From: Photorhabdus australis DSM 17609
Lineage (GTDB): Bacteria > Pseudomonadota > Gammaproteobacteria > Enterobacterales > Enterobacteriaceae
DNA: 41,985 bases
Direction of reading: 5' to 3'
Assembly (NCBI RefSeq): GCF_000711895.1
Contig: NZ_JONO01000045.1
Coordinates: 1 to 41,985, forward strand
Shown piece by piece: positions 8,544 to 18,376 of this stretch (the first letter of the stretch is position 1; the number at the start of each line of letters is the position of its first letter). Position numbers and translations under genes: made by a program. The notes beneath the pieces were generated by a model that saw only the letters and a program-made list of their open reading frames with translations, was not told the origin of the DNA and did not search any database.

Positions 8544-9453
8544 TTTCCTGAGATTTTGTTGTCTTACTCCCAATAAGGGGGATACGTAATTGTTGTGCCA
8601 ATATAACGCCTAGCAAGGTTATGCTACCACCTATCAGGTGGTAACTGTGCATTTTTTCATGTAGAACCAGAATAGCGATAATAGCTGTGAATACTGGGGC
8701 CAGATTCATAAATATGGAAGTAGTATTCGCGCCAAGTTTTATGACACCTTGTATCCATAAATAAGGAGCGAGGATTGAGGCTGGAATACCTGCAAATAAG
8801 ACTAACGGAATATTGTTAGCATTTAATTGAACATCTTTTGTCAATAGGAAATTTGGCAGTAATAACAGGACCCCAAAAGCAATTTGCATATATAGGGATT
8901 GCCAGTTTGGTAACGGAATAGACCAATGTTTAGTTAATACGCCATATAGAGCATAGGAGACGGAAGCAAGAAACATCATCAGTTCACCTCTGCCTAAACC
9001 GTGTTGCAGTAATGATAAGGGATCTCCGGTACTGACCAGCCAAATCAAACCAAACAGAGATAAAGTAGTGCCAAGGGCAATACCTATAGTGGGGATAACA
9101 CGCAAAACAAATATACTGATGATGATAGTTAAAAGGGGAAGCATTGAGTTAAAAATTCCCATAAACATTGCGCTGATACTGTGCGCAGCGTAATAGGCCA
9201 GACTTTGGTAAAGCACCATACCAAGTGCGCCAAGGATGAATAATTTCCACCAATGTTGACAAATTATTTTCCATTGGCGGATAACCGGCAGTAAAACAAA
9301 AGGGGTGAGAGTGAGAAAAGCCAAAAGCCAACGGTAAAAGGAAATTGCAGCAGGCTCAATAGCAGTGGTAGCAGCTTTACTCACCACGGCATTGATCGAC
9401 CAGATTAGGACGGCTAGAAACGGGAAAAACATATTCATATAGATGAGTCGCAT
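8524..9453 (-). CDS. EamA/DMT-family permease
   Basis: Inner-membrane transporter of the drug/metabolite superfamily with ten predicted helices arranged as two EamA repeats. The first repeat starts FPFLAVLIWSINAVVSKAAT; the second begins around residue 155 with MMFLASVSYALYGVLTK. The substrate cannot be told from sequence; family members export amino acids, metabolites or drugs. Length is 309 residues, typical. The ATG at 9453 lacks a strong ribosome-binding site, and internal ATGs at codons 6 and 8 are plausible starts. The gene converges on tctE with a 20-base tail overlap and is followed upstream by a composite ERIC. Confidence 0.85.
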   Translation of the reverse strand: MRLIYMNMFFPFLAVLIWSINAVVSKAATTAIEPAAISFYRWLLAFLTLTPFVLLPVIRQWKIICQHWWKLFILGALGMVLYQSLAYYAAHSISAMFMGIFNSMLPLLTIIISIFVLRVIPTIGIALGTTLSLFGLIWLVSTGDPLSLLQHGLGRGELMMFLASVSYALYGVLTKHWSIPLPNWQSLYMQIAFGVLLLLPNFLLTKDVQLNANNIPLVLFAGIPASILAPYLWIQGVIKLGANTTSIFMNLAPVFTAIIAILVLHEKMHSYHLIGGSITLLGVILAQQLRIPLIGSKTTKSQEINHQKT

Positions 9454-9492
9454 TGAGAGAAAAATGGAGGCTTAGTTTAACAGTGTTTGATT

Positions 9493-9686
9493 TATACCCA
9501 ATAGATTTCAAGTTGCAGTGCGGCGGCAAGGGAACGCATCCCCAGGAGCATAGATAACTAGGTGACTGGGGTAAGTGAACGCAGCCAACAAAGCAGCAGC
9601 TTGAAAGATGAAGGGTATAGATAACTCTGTGACCGGGGTGAGTGAGTACAGCCAACAAAGAGGCAACTTGAAAGATAACAGGTATA
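9493..9686 (+). repeat. Composite ERIC: full copy plus right arm of a second
   Basis: A complete 127-bp ERIC (9493-9619) is joined at its GGGTATA end to a 67-base right arm (9620-9686) of the other ERIC subtype. The junction matches that of the composites at 4947-5198 and 21448-21699, but the outer left arm is missing. This looks like a nested ERIC that lost its left flank. It lies ~40 bases upstream of the EamA permease start on the opposite side. Confidence 0.85.
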
Positions 9687-9897
9687 AAGGTTTTTTAGGT
9701 ACTGGGCACCTGTATTCTCAAATTGGGAATTTTTATCTACAAATATTTCATTTAAAAATATTATGTTATCTATAAATACTATATAAAACATAAATATAAA
9801 TTATAATAAATGAAATTCTTATCTATAATATAGAGGGGCTATTTGAAAGATTGTTGCTTACCAATATAACTAACCTTTTACATTTAAGGAGTTAAAT
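9687..9897. other. AT-rich leader region before the small broken gene
   Basis: Very AT-rich sequence with no credible coding frame. The 3' end holds AAGGAG at 9886-9891, six bases before the ATG at 9898. A promoter is likely here, but no hexamer pair stands out. Confidence 0.4.
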
Positions 9898-10182
9898 ATG
9901 CCAGCAGCTCAAGCTTACGCTTCACCTGGTTTTTGGGGACCCTGGATTGATTTACAAGGATGGTTCGGCAACAGCCACAGTGTTAGATATTCTTTTGATA
10001 CAGAATCACAGGCTCCATCTACTTTTTCCGTTGAAATATAATATGTAGATGAACCAGCACTAAAAAATATACAAACTATAGGCCCTGGTAATTATCTGGT
10101 CCGTAGTAACGGAGAGATAGGAACAGATAGAATAAGGTGTAAAAGTCATTCTATAGGGCAAGACATTAGAATTACTTGGTAA
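9898..10182 (+). pseudogene. Small unrecognised protein gene broken by an in-frame TAA
   Basis: The frame starts at ATG 9898 behind a good AAGGAG box and runs to TAA at 10180, 95 codons in all, but a TAA at codon 48 (10039-10041) splits it. The first half reads MPAAQAYASPGFWGPWIDLQ and continues with aromatic and glycine residues. The second half (EPALKNIQTIGPGNYLVRSN onward, ending IRITW) continues in the same frame with similar beta-strand-like composition. That continuity is why I read it as one gene hit by a single nonsense change rather than a 47-residue protein. I do not recognise the family. A terminator-like hairpin follows at 10211. Confidence 0.55.
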
Positions 10183-10210
10183 TTTATTTTAATGTAATGC
10201 TAATTACAGA

Positions 10211-10240
10211 CCTACTTGAGTTTTAAGTAGGGCTTATATT
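10211..10240 (+). terminator. Hairpin after the small broken gene
   Basis: CCTACTT (10211-10217) pairs with AAGTAGG (10225-10231) across a GAGTTTT loop. The tail is GCTTATATT, so the T run is weak. Confidence 0.45.
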
Positions 10241-10274
10241 ATGTGAAATTGTTCAATATTGTAGGATCAAAATT

Positions 10275-10670
10275 ATGAGAAGTTTATTGGTTATTATGTT
10301 ACTTCTATCTGTCATAACAGGGTGCTCCAGTAATCCAGATAAACCAGGGCAAATAGAACAAGGACTGAAATTTGCATTTTCATCCGGTGACAAATTTATT
10401 TTAACCCAAGCCTGTACAGCTCAAATCGATTATTTAGGGGCAGATGAAAGTGGCAATAGCCAATTAGCAATAGTGGTGAAAAAAGATAATCCTTGTTTTC
10501 CCCACCTTGATACTTTAATCAATAAAAATATCGGCTCCCAAGTGACAATATCGTTTAAAGGTATACCTATTATTTCGAATACCATTCAAACTGCCTTAGG
10601 TCCTTCATTCAGAATGTCGATAAAAGATACAGAGCAGGCGATGAATATTGTGGATACATTAAGAAATTAA
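10275..10670 (+). CDS. Small lipoprotein, SecD P1-like domain suspected
   Basis: Lipoprotein of 131 residues with signal MRSLLVIMLLLSVITGCSSN, where lipobox ITGC places the lipidated Cys at residue 17. The mature domain has two further cysteines (QACTAQ and NPCFPH) that could form a disulfide. Its end, from QVTISFKGIPIIS to FRMSIKDTEQAMNIVDTLR, resembles the head subdomain of the SecD first periplasmic domain. That similarity is my reading of the pattern; function is unknown. It has an AGGA ribosome-binding site and a strong terminator downstream, so it is monocistronic. It sits between the composite ERIC and pdxB. Confidence 0.75.
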   Translation: MRSLLVIMLLLSVITGCSSNPDKPGQIEQGLKFAFSSGDKFILTQACTAQIDYLGADESGNSQLAIVVKKDNPCFPHLDTLINKNIGSQVTISFKGIPIISNTIQTALGPSFRMSIKDTEQAMNIVDTLRN

Positions 10671-10708
10671 ATAGTAATCAGTTTTTCATTAAGAAAATCA
10701 GCAGCATC

Positions 10709-10735
10709 ATAGGGCATGGCTTAAAGCCCTATTTT
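10709..10735 (+). terminator. Rho-independent terminator after the small lipoprotein gene
   Basis: ATAGGGC (10709-10715) pairs perfectly with GCCCTAT (10726-10732), followed by TTTT. It lies 39 bases after the stop codon. Confidence 0.75.
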
Positions 10736-10867
10736 CAGCAACTGGCAAGTCTATACCGGGGTGTTTTGGAAAAAGTTAATAACAAAATAAACCGTTATTA
10801 TGGGTTTTGTTACGATTAAGTGGCAAAATAGCGGCTACGCCCGTTTGATGCCACAGGATGGAATTAA

Positions 10868-11995
10868 GTGAAGATTCTGGTTGATGAAAATATGCCTTAT
10901 GCTGAGCAGCTGTTTCAGCAATTGGGGGATGTGCAGGCTATTCCAGGGCGCCCGGTACCGGAAGGTGTATTAGATCATGCTGATGCCTTTATGGTCCGCT
11001 CGGTGACTAAAGTTAATGAAGAATTGTTAAAAGGTAGCACCGTAAAATTTATCGGTACGGCAACGGCGGGTACTGACCATGTGGATCAGCAGTGGTTATC
11101 TCAGGTAGGAATCGGGTTTTCTGCTGCACCGGGATGCAATGCTATTGCTGTGGTTGAATATGTCTTCTCAGCGTTAATGGTGCTGGCAGAACGTAACAAT
11201 TTTGAACTCAAAGATAAAGTTGTAGGAATTGTCGGTGTTGGTAATGTTGGTAGCAGGCTGGCAGAACGGTTATCTGTCCTTGGCATCCGAGTACTCTTAT
11301 GTGATCCACCCAGAGCTGACAGAGGGGACGCCGGTGAATTTTGGCCACTAGAAAAACTAGTTAAAGAGGCTGATATTCTTACATTCCATACGCCACTTAA
11401 TAAATCAGGTCCGTATAAAACACATCATCTGGTGAGTGCTGAATTGTTGTCGGCTTTGCCAGATAATCGCATATTGATTAATGGCAGCCGTGGTGAAGTT
11501 GTTGATAATCAGGCACTGCTTGCTGAGCTGGAATCTGGTAAAAAACTCAGTGTTGTTTTAGATGTTTGGGAACCTGAACCTGATTTATCTCTGCCATTAC
11601 TGGAATTAGTCGATATTGGTACACCGCATATCGCCGGATACACGCTTGAAGGTAAAGCTCGTGGTACCACTCAGGTATATGAGGCTTACTGCGAATTCCT
11701 CGGTCGATCCGGTAAAGTTGCTTTATCTGATTTGTTGCCTGAGCCAGATTTCAGCCGTATCACCCTGCATGGGCCTGTGACTCAAAGCACACTGAAACGG
11801 CTGATACATTTAGTGTATGATGTGCGCCGCGATGATGTTCCATTACGGCAAGTTGCTGGTCAGAAAGGACAATTTGATCGTCTGCGTAAGAACTATTCGG
11901 AACGTCGGGAATGGTCATCTTTGACTGTGTGTTGCGATAATAGAGAGAGTGCCGAATTGTTAGCTGCTCTTGGTTTTAGTACAGAACTGATTTAA
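10868..11995 (+). CDS. pdxB: Erythronate-4-phosphate dehydrogenase
   Basis: Oxidises 4-phosphoerythronate with NAD in the DXP-dependent route to pyridoxal phosphate; cytoplasmic. It is a D-2-hydroxyacid dehydrogenase with an N-terminal substrate half ([25 protein letters not shown]), then the Rossmann motif GVGNVG at residues 123-128. Catalytic-type residues appear in NGSRGE (Arg), VWEPEPD (Glu) and [12 protein letters not shown] (His). A PdxB-specific dimerisation tail follows. The start codon is GTG, preceded by GGATGGAA. Length of 375 residues is normal. It heads the conserved block with usg and truA, as in other enterobacteria. Confidence 0.97.
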   Translation: MKILVDENMPYAEQLFQQLGDVQAIPGRPVPEGVLDHADAFMVRSVTKVNEELLKGSTVKFIGTATAGTDHVDQQWLSQVGIGFSAAPGCNAIAVVEYVFSALMVLAERNNFELKDKVVGIVGVGNVGSRLAERLSVLGIRVLLCDPPRADRGDAGEFWPLEKLVKEADILTFHTPLNKSGPYKTHHLVSAELLSALPDNRILINGSRGEVVDNQALLAELESGKKLSVVLDVWEPEPDLSLPLLELVDIGTPHIAGYTLEGKARGTTQVYEAYCEFLGRSGKVALSDLLPEPDFSRITLHGPVTQSTLKRLIHLVYDVRRDDVPLRQVAGQKGQFDRLRKNYSERREWSSLTVCCDNRESAELLAALGFSTELI

Positions 11996-12052
11996 TTCGT
12001 GTAGAAATACGTCTGCATGTCAGAAAGAGAAATTAATGTGGAGAAAACCAAC

Positions 12053-13063
12053 ATGTCAGAAGGTTGGAATATTGCCCTGTTGGGTGCGACAGGTGCAGTA
12101 GGTGAAGCGATACTGGCGTTATTACAGGAGCGTCAGTTTCCTGTTGGTGAATTGTATCCTCTTGCCAGTGAACGCAGTGCAGGTGAAAACTTGCGTTTTA
12201 ATGGTAAAAATTTAATTGTTCGTGATGCTGCTGATTTTGATTGGTCGCAGGTACAGCTTGCTTTTTTTGTGGCTGGGGCAGAAGCTACGGCACAATATGT
12301 TGAAAAGGCTGTGGAAGAAGGTTGTTTGGTTGTTGATAGCAGTGGATTGTTTGCTATGGAACCGGATGTACCTTTGGTTGTTCCGGGAGTTAATCCTCAT
12401 GCTTTGGCGGATTATCGCAACCGTAATATTATTGCTTTGGCAGATAGTATGACCAGCCAGGTACTAACAGCGATTAAACCGCTGGTTGATGCGGCTGGAA
12501 TTGCACGTTTGCATTTGACTAATCTGTTTTCTGTTTCTATTCACGGTAAAGCGGCAGTTGATGAATTAGCTGGACAGAGTGCCCGTTTACTGAATGGTAT
12601 TCCACCAGAGCCGGGCCGCTTCAGCAAACAACTGGCGTTTAATCTTTTGCCATTGCTGACGGATGCTGAAGGCTCAGTGAGTGAAGAACGCCGTCTTGTG
12701 GATCAGGTGCGTAAGGTTTTACAGGATGAGGGATTGCCCATTTCAGTCAGTTGCGTTCAGTCTTCTGTTTTTTATGGCAATGTTCAGTTAGTCCATTTGG
12801 AAACATTGCGTCCGGTTGGTGTGGAAGAAGCCCGTGAGGAATTGGAACGGATAGTTGATATTAACGTTTCAGATGAAGGTGATTATCCAACACCGGTGAC
12901 AGAAGCATCGGGCAATGATTCGTTGAATATTGGTTGCTTGCGCAGCGATTACGGTATGCCAGAAGTATTGCAGTTTTGGTCTGTGGCCGACAATATCCGG
13001 TTTGGCGGTGCTCTGATGGCTATTGAGACAGCAGAAAAACTGATCCGGGAGCAATTTTACTGA
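12053..13063 (+). CDS. usg: Usg, aspartate-semialdehyde dehydrogenase-like protein
   Basis: Paralogue of aspartate-semialdehyde dehydrogenase, of unproven function, found between pdxB and truA in enterobacteria. It has the N-terminal nucleotide-binding motif [12 protein letters not shown], the SSGLF and VPGVNPHAL segments, and the C-terminal [16 protein letters not shown]. The catalytic cysteine of true Asd enzymes appears to be replaced: DSMTSQ occupies the place where Asd has a Cys. I chose ATG 12053 because GGAG lies nine bases upstream and homologues begin MSEGWNIA; an ATG at 12017 lacks a box. Its stop overlaps the truA start by one base (TGATG). Confidence 0.93.
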   Translation: MSEGWNIALLGATGAVGEAILALLQERQFPVGELYPLASERSAGENLRFNGKNLIVRDAADFDWSQVQLAFFVAGAEATAQYVEKAVEEGCLVVDSSGLFAMEPDVPLVVPGVNPHALADYRNRNIIALADSMTSQVLTAIKPLVDAAGIARLHLTNLFSVSIHGKAAVDELAGQSARLLNGIPPEPGRFSKQLAFNLLPLLTDAEGSVSEERRLVDQVRKVLQDEGLPISVSCVQSSVFYGNVQLVHLETLRPVGVEEAREELERIVDINVSDEGDYPTPVTEASGNDSLNIGCLRSDYGMPEVLQFWSVADNIRFGGALMAIETAEKLIREQFY

Positions 13064-13899
13064 TGTTTGGTACAGAACAAATAGAATCTGTGCCAGGTTC
13101 AAAAATGAAAATTGCATTGGGAATTGAGTACGATGGCAGCCAGTATTATGGCTGGCAGCGCCAGCAGGAAGTGAAAAGTATTCAGGGATGTCTTGAACAA
13201 GCATTATCAAAAGTTGCCGATGAACCCATATCGGTATTTTGTGCCGGTCGAACTGATGCTGGCGTACATGCAACAGGGCAAGTTGTTCATTTTGAAACAT
13301 CTGCCCAGCGCAAGGATGCAGCATGGACAATGGGGGTGAATGCACATTTACCACCGGATATTGCTGTTCGTTGGGTGAAAACAGTGGATGAGGATTTTCA
13401 TGCCCGTTTCAGTGCTACGGCCCGGCGGTATCGTTACATTATTTTTAATCATCGTTATCGTCCTGCCGTGCTAGCCTGTGGAGTGACACACTTTTACTAT
13501 CCTCTGGATGAAAAGCTGATGCATCAGGCAGCGCAGTGTTTATTAGGGGAAAATGATTTTACTTCTTTCCGTGCCGTTCAGTGCCAATCCAAAACCCCTT
13601 GGCGTAATGTGATGCATATTAATGTCAACCGTTATGGGCATTACGTGGTAATAGATATTAAAGCCAATGCTTTTGTACACCATATGGTACGCAATATTGC
13701 TGGGAGTTTGATGGAAATCGGTTGTGGTAATCAGGATATTCAATGGATGGCCCGGTTGCTTGCTTTAAAAGATCGGACGAAAGCTGCTGCGACAGCAAAA
13801 TCGGCGGGATTATATTTAGTTGCTGTTGACTATCCGGAGCAGTTTAATTTGCCGGAATCTGTTATGGGGCCTCTGTTTCTGGCAGATAATCTGATTTAA
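13063..13899 (+). CDS. truA: tRNA pseudouridine(38-40) synthase TruA
   Basis: Converts uridines 38-40 of the tRNA anticodon stem to pseudouridine. The family signature [18 protein letters not shown] is present with the catalytic Asp at residue 65. Other conserved blocks are [29 protein letters not shown] and [11 protein letters not shown]. Length of 278 residues agrees with other enterobacterial TruA proteins. The ATG at 13063 overlaps the usg stop, indicating coupling; an internal ATG at 13105 would remove a non-conserved leader and cannot be excluded. Confidence 0.97.
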   Translation: MFGTEQIESVPGSKMKIALGIEYDGSQYYGWQRQQEVKSIQGCLEQALSKVADEPISVFCAGRTDAGVHATGQVVHFETSAQRKDAAWTMGVNAHLPPDIAVRWVKTVDEDFHARFSATARRYRYIIFNHRYRPAVLACGVTHFYYPLDEKLMHQAAQCLLGENDFTSFRAVQCQSKTPWRNVMHINVNRYGHYVVIDIKANAFVHHMVRNIAGSLMEIGCGNQDIQWMARLLALKDRTKAAATAKSAGLYLVAVDYPEQFNLPESVMGPLFLADNLI

Positions 13900-13945
13900 T
13901 GTTTTTAGTTGCCGACACGGATGTTTTGGCACAACGGAGAATATT

Positions 13946-14635
13946 ATGGAATTTTTTACTCATATATTTGATTTTACTAAATTTATTGTTGATTTTGTTA
14001 TCCATGTTGATATTCACTTGGCTGAACTTGTCGCACAATATGGTAACTGGGTGTATGGCATTCTGTTTTTGATTTTATTCTGTGAAACAGGATTGGTTGT
14101 TACTCCATTTCTGCCGGGAGATTCACTTTTATTTGTTGCGGGTGCTTTAGCTGCTTTGGATTCAAACGATCTAAATGTGCACGTCATGGTCGCATTGATG
14201 ATTACTGCGGCCATTATTGGTGATGCAGTGAATTACGCAATTGGTCGCATTTTTGGTGAGAGGTTGTTTACAAACCCAGATTCAAAAATTTTCCGCCGTA
14301 GTTATCTGGAGAAAACCCACGAGTTTTATGAAAAACATGGTGGGAAAGCAATTATTCTGGCGAGATTTGTACCGATTATCAGAACATTTGTGCCATTCGT
14401 TGCTGGCATGGGGAAAATGTCTTATCGTCATTTTGCTGCTTACAACGTGATTGGCGCACTGGTTTGGGTGCTTTTATTCACCTATTCTGGTTATATATTC
14501 GGTGATATGCCAGTGGTACAACAGAATTTGAAACTGTTGATTGTCGCTATCATCTTTATCTCAATTCTGCCCGGTGTAATTGAAATCTGGCGCCATCGTC
14601 GCGCGGTGGCGAAACAGAAAGCAAATAACTCGTAA
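13946..14635 (+). CDS. dedA: DedA-family membrane protein
   Basis: Inner-membrane DedA/SNARE-associated (VTT) family protein. Family members act in lipid-carrier recycling and in membrane energy and charge balance. Length is 229 residues with about five to six membrane segments. The family motifs are visible: [20 protein letters not shown] with the acidic and proline residues, and [20 protein letters not shown] with the essential arginines. AACGGAGAATATT provides the ribosome-binding site. It lies between truA and accD, its conserved enterobacterial position. Confidence 0.95.
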   Translation: MEFFTHIFDFTKFIVDFVIHVDIHLAELVAQYGNWVYGILFLILFCETGLVVTPFLPGDSLLFVAGALAALDSNDLNVHVMVALMITAAIIGDAVNYAIGRIFGERLFTNPDSKIFRRSYLEKTHEFYEKHGGKAIILARFVPIIRTFVPFVAGMGKMSYRHFAAYNVIGALVWVLLFTYSGYIFGDMPVVQQNLKLLIVAIIFISILPGVIEIWRHRRAVAKQKANNS

Positions 14636-14736
14636 CAGGTTTGAGCAGTTTTTTATCCACACTGTAATAGCATTGTGGTTTAATGGTACACAATAACAAA
14701 ACTGGCATAAGCCAGATTCAGACGGAAAGATCATTA

Positions 14737-15681
14737 ATGAGCTGGATTGAAAGAATTCTTAACAAAAGCAACATTACCCAAACCCATAAGGCAAATATCC
14801 CAGAAGGGGTTTGGACTAAATGTGATAGTTGCAGTCAGGTGCTCTACCGTGCTGAGTTAGAGCGCAATCTTGAGGTTTGTCCTAAATGTGATCATCACAT
14901 GCGTATTTCCGCACGTAACCGGTTGAAGACTTTTCTTGATGAAGGACCAACAACTGAATTAGGTGGTGAATTAGAACCGAAAGACATTTTGAAATTCCGT
15001 GATTCTAAAAAGTATAAAGACCGCATATCAGTAGCACAGAAACAAACACAAGAGAAAGATGCTCTGGTTGTGATGAAAGGTACCTTGAATGGTATGCCAG
15101 TTGTTGCTGCTGCTTTTGAATTTGCATTTATGGGTGGTTCAATGGCTTCTGTTGTTGGTGCCCGTTTCGTCCGAGCAGTAGAACAGGCGTTAGAAGACGG
15201 TTGTCCTCTGGTTTGTTTCTCTTCCAGTGGTGGCGCTCGTATGCAAGAAGCTCTGATGTCTCTGATGCAGATGGCAAAAACCAGTGCTGCTTTGGCAAAA
15301 TTGCAGGAATGTGGTTTGCCTTACATTTCTGTGATGACGGATCCAACGATGGGGGGAGTGTCAGCAAGTTTGGCGATGTTGGGTGATATTAATATTGCTG
15401 AGCCAAAAGCATTGATTGGTTTTGCTGGGCCTCGTGTTATTGAGCAGACAGTTCGTGAGAAATTGCCACCAGGTTTCCAGCGCAGTGAGTTTTTATTGGA
15501 AAAAGGAGCGATTGACATGATTGTTCGTCGCCCTGAAATGCGTAGTACTCTTGCCAGTTTGCTTTCTAAACTGACTCATCAGCTGCAACCAGGTGCTAAG
15601 CCGATAGTTGCTGAATTTGTGGCAGAGCCCGCTGACGTTGATGCGGATATTCAAATAAGTACTAATAAAGAAGATGTCTGA
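14737..15681 (+). CDS. accD: Acetyl-CoA carboxylase carboxyltransferase subunit beta
   Basis: Beta subunit of the carboxyltransferase that transfers CO2 from biotin to acetyl-CoA, the committed step of fatty acid synthesis; works with AccA. A four-cysteine zinc ribbon is present at C29, C32, C48 and C51 (TKCDSC and EVCPKC). It is followed by the crotonase-like carboxyltransferase fold with [10 protein letters not shown] and [13 protein letters not shown] chose ATG 14737 ([10 protein letters not shown]) with GGAAAGA six bases upstream; the frame extends 18 codons further but the added residues are not conserved. The gene overlaps folC by eight bases. Length is 314 residues. Confidence 0.97.
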   Translation: MSWIERILNKSNITQTHKANIPEGVWTKCDSCSQVLYRAELERNLEVCPKCDHHMRISARNRLKTFLDEGPTTELGGELEPKDILKFRDSKKYKDRISVAQKQTQEKDALVVMKGTLNGMPVVAAAFEFAFMGGSMASVVGARFVRAVEQALEDGCPLVCFSSSGGARMQEALMSLMQMAKTSAALAKLQECGLPYISVMTDPTMGGVSASLAMLGDINIAEPKALIGFAGPRVIEQTVREKLPPGFQRSEFLLEKGAIDMIVRRPEMRSTLASLLSKLTHQLQPGAKPIVAEFVAEPADVDADIQISTNKEDV

Positions 15682-16972
15682 CACTTTGCTAATTCCTCAA
15701 GCCACGTCGTCATTGACGACGTGGCTTTCCTATCTTGACAGCCTGCATACTAAAGCCATTGATATGGGGCTTGAGCGTGTAGGGAAAGTTGCCCGAATGC
15801 TAGAGTTAGTGGATCCTGCACCTAAGGTAATCACAGTATCTGGCACCAACGGTAAAGGTACCACCTGTTGTACTATCGAGTCTGTTCTGCTAGCTGCTGG
15901 GTTGCGAGTCGGTGTTTACAGTTCTCCTCACCTTGTACGTTATACCGAAAGGGTACGTATTCAGGGGAAGGAGTTGCCTGAACAGGCGTTTTGCCGTGTA
16001 TTTGCAGATATTGAATCCCGCCGTGGTGAGATTTCACTGACTTATTTTGAGTATGGCACATTAGCAGCCTTGCAACTATTTAAAGAAGCTTGTCTGGATG
16101 TTGTCATTTTAGAGGTAGGTTTAGGTGGCCGGTTAGATGCGACAAATATTGTGGATGCCGATATTGCGGCTATTACCAGTATTGCACTTGATCATACTGA
16201 TTGGTTAGGAGCAGATCGTGAGCATATTGGCTATGAGAAAGCGGGCATTTTTCGAAAAGATAGTTTTGCTGTAGTTGGTGAACCGGATATGCCATCTTCT
16301 ATTGCGGAAGTCGCCGATGAATTAGGTGCTAAGTTGTTCCGCTGTGGTACTGATTGGCGCTTCTCGCAACAGGAGGAAAATTGGTGCTGGCAATCTGATG
16401 ATATTCTATTGAGTAACTTGCCTCTACCAAATGTGCCGTTGATGAATGCAGCAACCGCAATGGGAGTGATTTGTTGCTTATTGCGACAGCATGATAAAGT
16501 CAGTCAGGTTATTAATGAGCGGGCAATTCATCAAGGGCTGAAAAATGCACAGTTGCCAGGGCGCTTCCAGATAGTTCGTGAAAATCCATTGTTGATTTTG
16601 GATGTGGCACATAACCCACATGCAGCGGCTTATTTGGTACAGAAACTGGCCCTCTTGCCTCGTCAACTGGGTAGTAAAATTCTTGGTGTAGTGGGTATGC
16701 TTGGTGATAAAGATATCGCTGGCACACTGGCTTGCCTGTCGCAGCAAATTGATAAGTGGTATTGCGCTCCTTTAACTGAATTTCGTGGTGCTGATGCCCA
16801 AGAGCTGGCTCAGCATCTTGAACAGCCGCAGGTATTTACTGATGTGGAAAGTGCCTGGTATCAGGCCATGGCAGATGCTAATGAGCAGGATATCGTTGTA
16901 GTTTGTGGTTCATTCCACACGGTGGCTCATGTCATGGAAGCTCTGGACAGGGAGAAAGGAAGTGGCAAGTAA
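15674..16972 (+). CDS. folC: Bifunctional folylpolyglutamate/dihydrofolate synthase
   Basis: Adds glutamate to dihydropteroate and folates, using ATP, in the cytoplasm. The Mur-ligase-type P-loop GTNGKGTT is at residues ~57-64, followed by [27 protein letters not shown] and DVAHNPHA. Length of 432 residues is standard. The start ATG lies within the accD end (8-base overlap), and its 3' end overlaps dedD by 11 bases, so accD-folC-dedD are likely coupled. Unusually, codons 10-18 contain an 11-bp inverted repeat followed by a short T run (see the separate entry). Confidence 0.96.
   Translation: MSDTLLIPQATSSLTTWLSYLDSLHTKAIDMGLERVGKVARMLELVDPAPKVITVSGTNGKGTTCCTIESVLLAAGLRVGVYSSPHLVRYTERVRIQGKELPEQAFCRVFADIESRRGEISLTYFEYGTLAALQLFKEACLDVVILEVGLGGRLDATNIVDADIAAITSIALDHTDWLGADREHIGYEKAGIFRKDSFAVVGEPDMPSSIAEVADELGAKLFRCGTDWRFSQQEENWCWQSDDILLSNLPLPNVPLMNAATAMGVICCLLRQHDKVSQVINERAIHQGLKNAQLPGRFQIVRENPLLILDVAHNPHAAAYLVQKLALLPRQLGSKILGVVGMLGDKDIAGTLACLSQQIDKWYCAPLTEFRGADAQELAQHLEQPQVFTDVESAWYQAMADANEQDIVVVCGSFHTVAHVMEALDREKGSGK
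15701..15728 (+). promoter_or_regulatory. Strong intragenic hairpin at the start of folC
   Basis: GCCACGTCGTC (15701-15711) pairs perfectly with GACGACGTGGC (15715-15725) around a three-base ATT loop, followed by TTT. It lies 20 bases after the accD stop and inside folC codons 10-18. It looks like an attenuator or RNA-stability element between accD and folC. Function is inferred. Confidence 0.5.
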
Positions 16973-17657
16973 ATTTCAGAATCGTTTGGTCGGTACAATT
17001 GTATTGGTAGCACTTGGTGTCATTGTGTTGCCTACATTATTGGACGGAAATAAGAAATACAACGAAGATAAGTTTGCATCAATCCCCTTGGTTCCAAAGC
17101 CTGGGGATGAGCAGGAAATTGAATCCATTCCTCCCCTTAACTCGACAACGACAATATTATCAGTCCCTTTGGAGGATGAGACAGAGGTATTGTTGCCAGA
17201 AACACTAGAGCAGCCGGAAACGCCATTGGTAACGGTTTCTCCACAGCCAGCGCAGATAGTACCTCTGGCAGTTCAGCCAGAAGTGAAACTTCAATCACAG
17301 AGTAGGCCTGAGCAAAAACCAGCACCTAAAAAATCGCCAGCATCGGAACCTAAAGCTAAATTAGAGGTCACACCAGAGCCAAAACTGGCAGAGAAGCCAG
17401 CCGAAAAAGCACCGCAAGGACAAGCTTATATCGTACAGCTTGGTGCTTTGAAAAACGCAGGAAAGGTAGATGAAATAGTCGCCAGACTGCGTCTGTCTGG
17501 CTATCAAGTCTATACTGTACCTTCTTCCCCAGTTCAGGGGCAGTTAACCAGAATATATGTTGGTCCGAATGTTTCCAAACAACAGCTCGAGTCAGCGTTA
17601 TCAGAATTGAAAAGCCTTACAGGATTACAAGGGCAGGTAAGAGATTATAGGCTGTAA
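16962..17657 (+). CDS. dedD: DedD, SPOR-domain cell division protein
   Basis: Non-essential cell-division protein that localises to the septal ring through its SPOR domain, which binds denuded peptidoglycan glycans. A short cytoplasmic N-terminus leads into one membrane segment (residues ~9-25, LVGTIVLVALGVIVLPTLL). A proline-rich periplasmic linker (~70-150) and a C-terminal SPOR domain (~152-228, starting YIVQLGALKNAGKVDEI) follow. I chose the GTG at 16962 ([10 protein letters not shown]) because E. coli DedD begins [10 protein letters not shown] and GGAGAAAGGA precedes it. It overlaps folC by 11 bases. Confidence 0.95.
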   Translation: MASKFQNRLVGTIVLVALGVIVLPTLLDGNKKYNEDKFASIPLVPKPGDEQEIESIPPLNSTTTILSVPLEDETEVLLPETLEQPETPLVTVSPQPAQIVPLAVQPEVKLQSQSRPEQKPAPKKSPASEPKAKLEVTPEPKLAEKPAEKAPQGQAYIVQLGALKNAGKVDEIVARLRLSGYQVYTVPSSPVQGQLTRIYVGPNVSKQQLESALSELKSLTGLQGQVRDYRL

Positions 17658-17784
17658 TAGGACTGTCGGTGCTTATATGACAAGAGGGATAACCATCATA
17701 AAATCAAGCAGTAAACATTAAGTGACTGTGGTGGTGGTGATTTCTCTATATCGCAATTATTTTCAGCAGGATAGGAAATCTGCT

Positions 17785-17800
17785 ACGCAAACGTTTTCGT
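17785..17800 (+). promoter_or_regulatory. PurR operator of cvpA-purF
   Basis: ACGCAAACGTTTTCGT is an exact match to the 16-bp consensus purine repressor box. It lies 56 bases before cvpA, and a TAGAAT -10-like hexamer follows at 17808-17813, so bound PurR would cover the promoter. In E. coli the cvpA-purF operator is at the equivalent place. Confidence 0.9.
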
Positions 17801-17855
17801 TTTCTGTTAGAATGCGCCCGAAGCGGATGCCGGGGTGTCTATTTTGGAATTAAAC

Positions 17856-18362
17856 ATGGTCTGGATTGATTACGTTATTATTGCCATTATTGGCTTTTCG
17901 GCATTGGTTAGCCTGATTCGTGGGTTTATTCGAGAAGCTTTATCACTGGTCACTTGGGGATGTGCTTTCTTTGTGGCAGGCCACTTTTACACTTACTTAG
18001 CGGTTTATTTTACCCGCTTTGAAGATGAATTGGTGCGTAACGGAATTGCTATTGCGGTTCTGTTCATTGCTACTTTAGTTGTCGGTTCCATGGTGAACTA
18101 TGTGATAGGTTCTCTTGTGGAACGGACTGGATTGTCAGGTACTGATAGGGTGCTGGGGATCTGCTTTGGGGCGTTGCGTGGTGTGCTGATTGTTGCTGCT
18201 ATTCTATTTTTTCTGGATACATTTACACCACTTGCTCAAAGTGAAGATTGGAAACAATCACAATTGATCCCACAGTTCAGTCATATTATCAGGTGGTTCT
18301 TTGACTACCTGCAAAATGCGTCAAGTTTCCTGCCGGAGAAATATACCTCTCCGCTTGGCTGA
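17856..18362 (+). CDS. cvpA: CvpA, colicin V production family membrane protein
   Basis: Inner-membrane protein with four hydrophobic segments, needed for colicin V production in E. coli and linked to envelope stress and bile tolerance. Conserved blocks include [17 protein letters not shown] near the N-terminus, [13 protein letters not shown], and the glycine-rich [18 protein letters not shown] chose ATG 17856 (MVWIDY) because this is the family start; the frame extends seven codons further upstream. Length is 168 residues. It is co-transcribed with purF, 14 bases downstream, under the PurR box. Confidence 0.95.
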   Translation: MVWIDYVIIAIIGFSALVSLIRGFIREALSLVTWGCAFFVAGHFYTYLAVYFTRFEDELVRNGIAIAVLFIATLVVGSMVNYVIGSLVERTGLSGTDRVLGICFGALRGVLIVAAILFFLDTFTPLAQSEDWKQSQLIPQFSHIIRWFFDYLQNASSFLPEKYTSPLG

Positions 18363-18376
18363 TGAGGAAAAACTAC

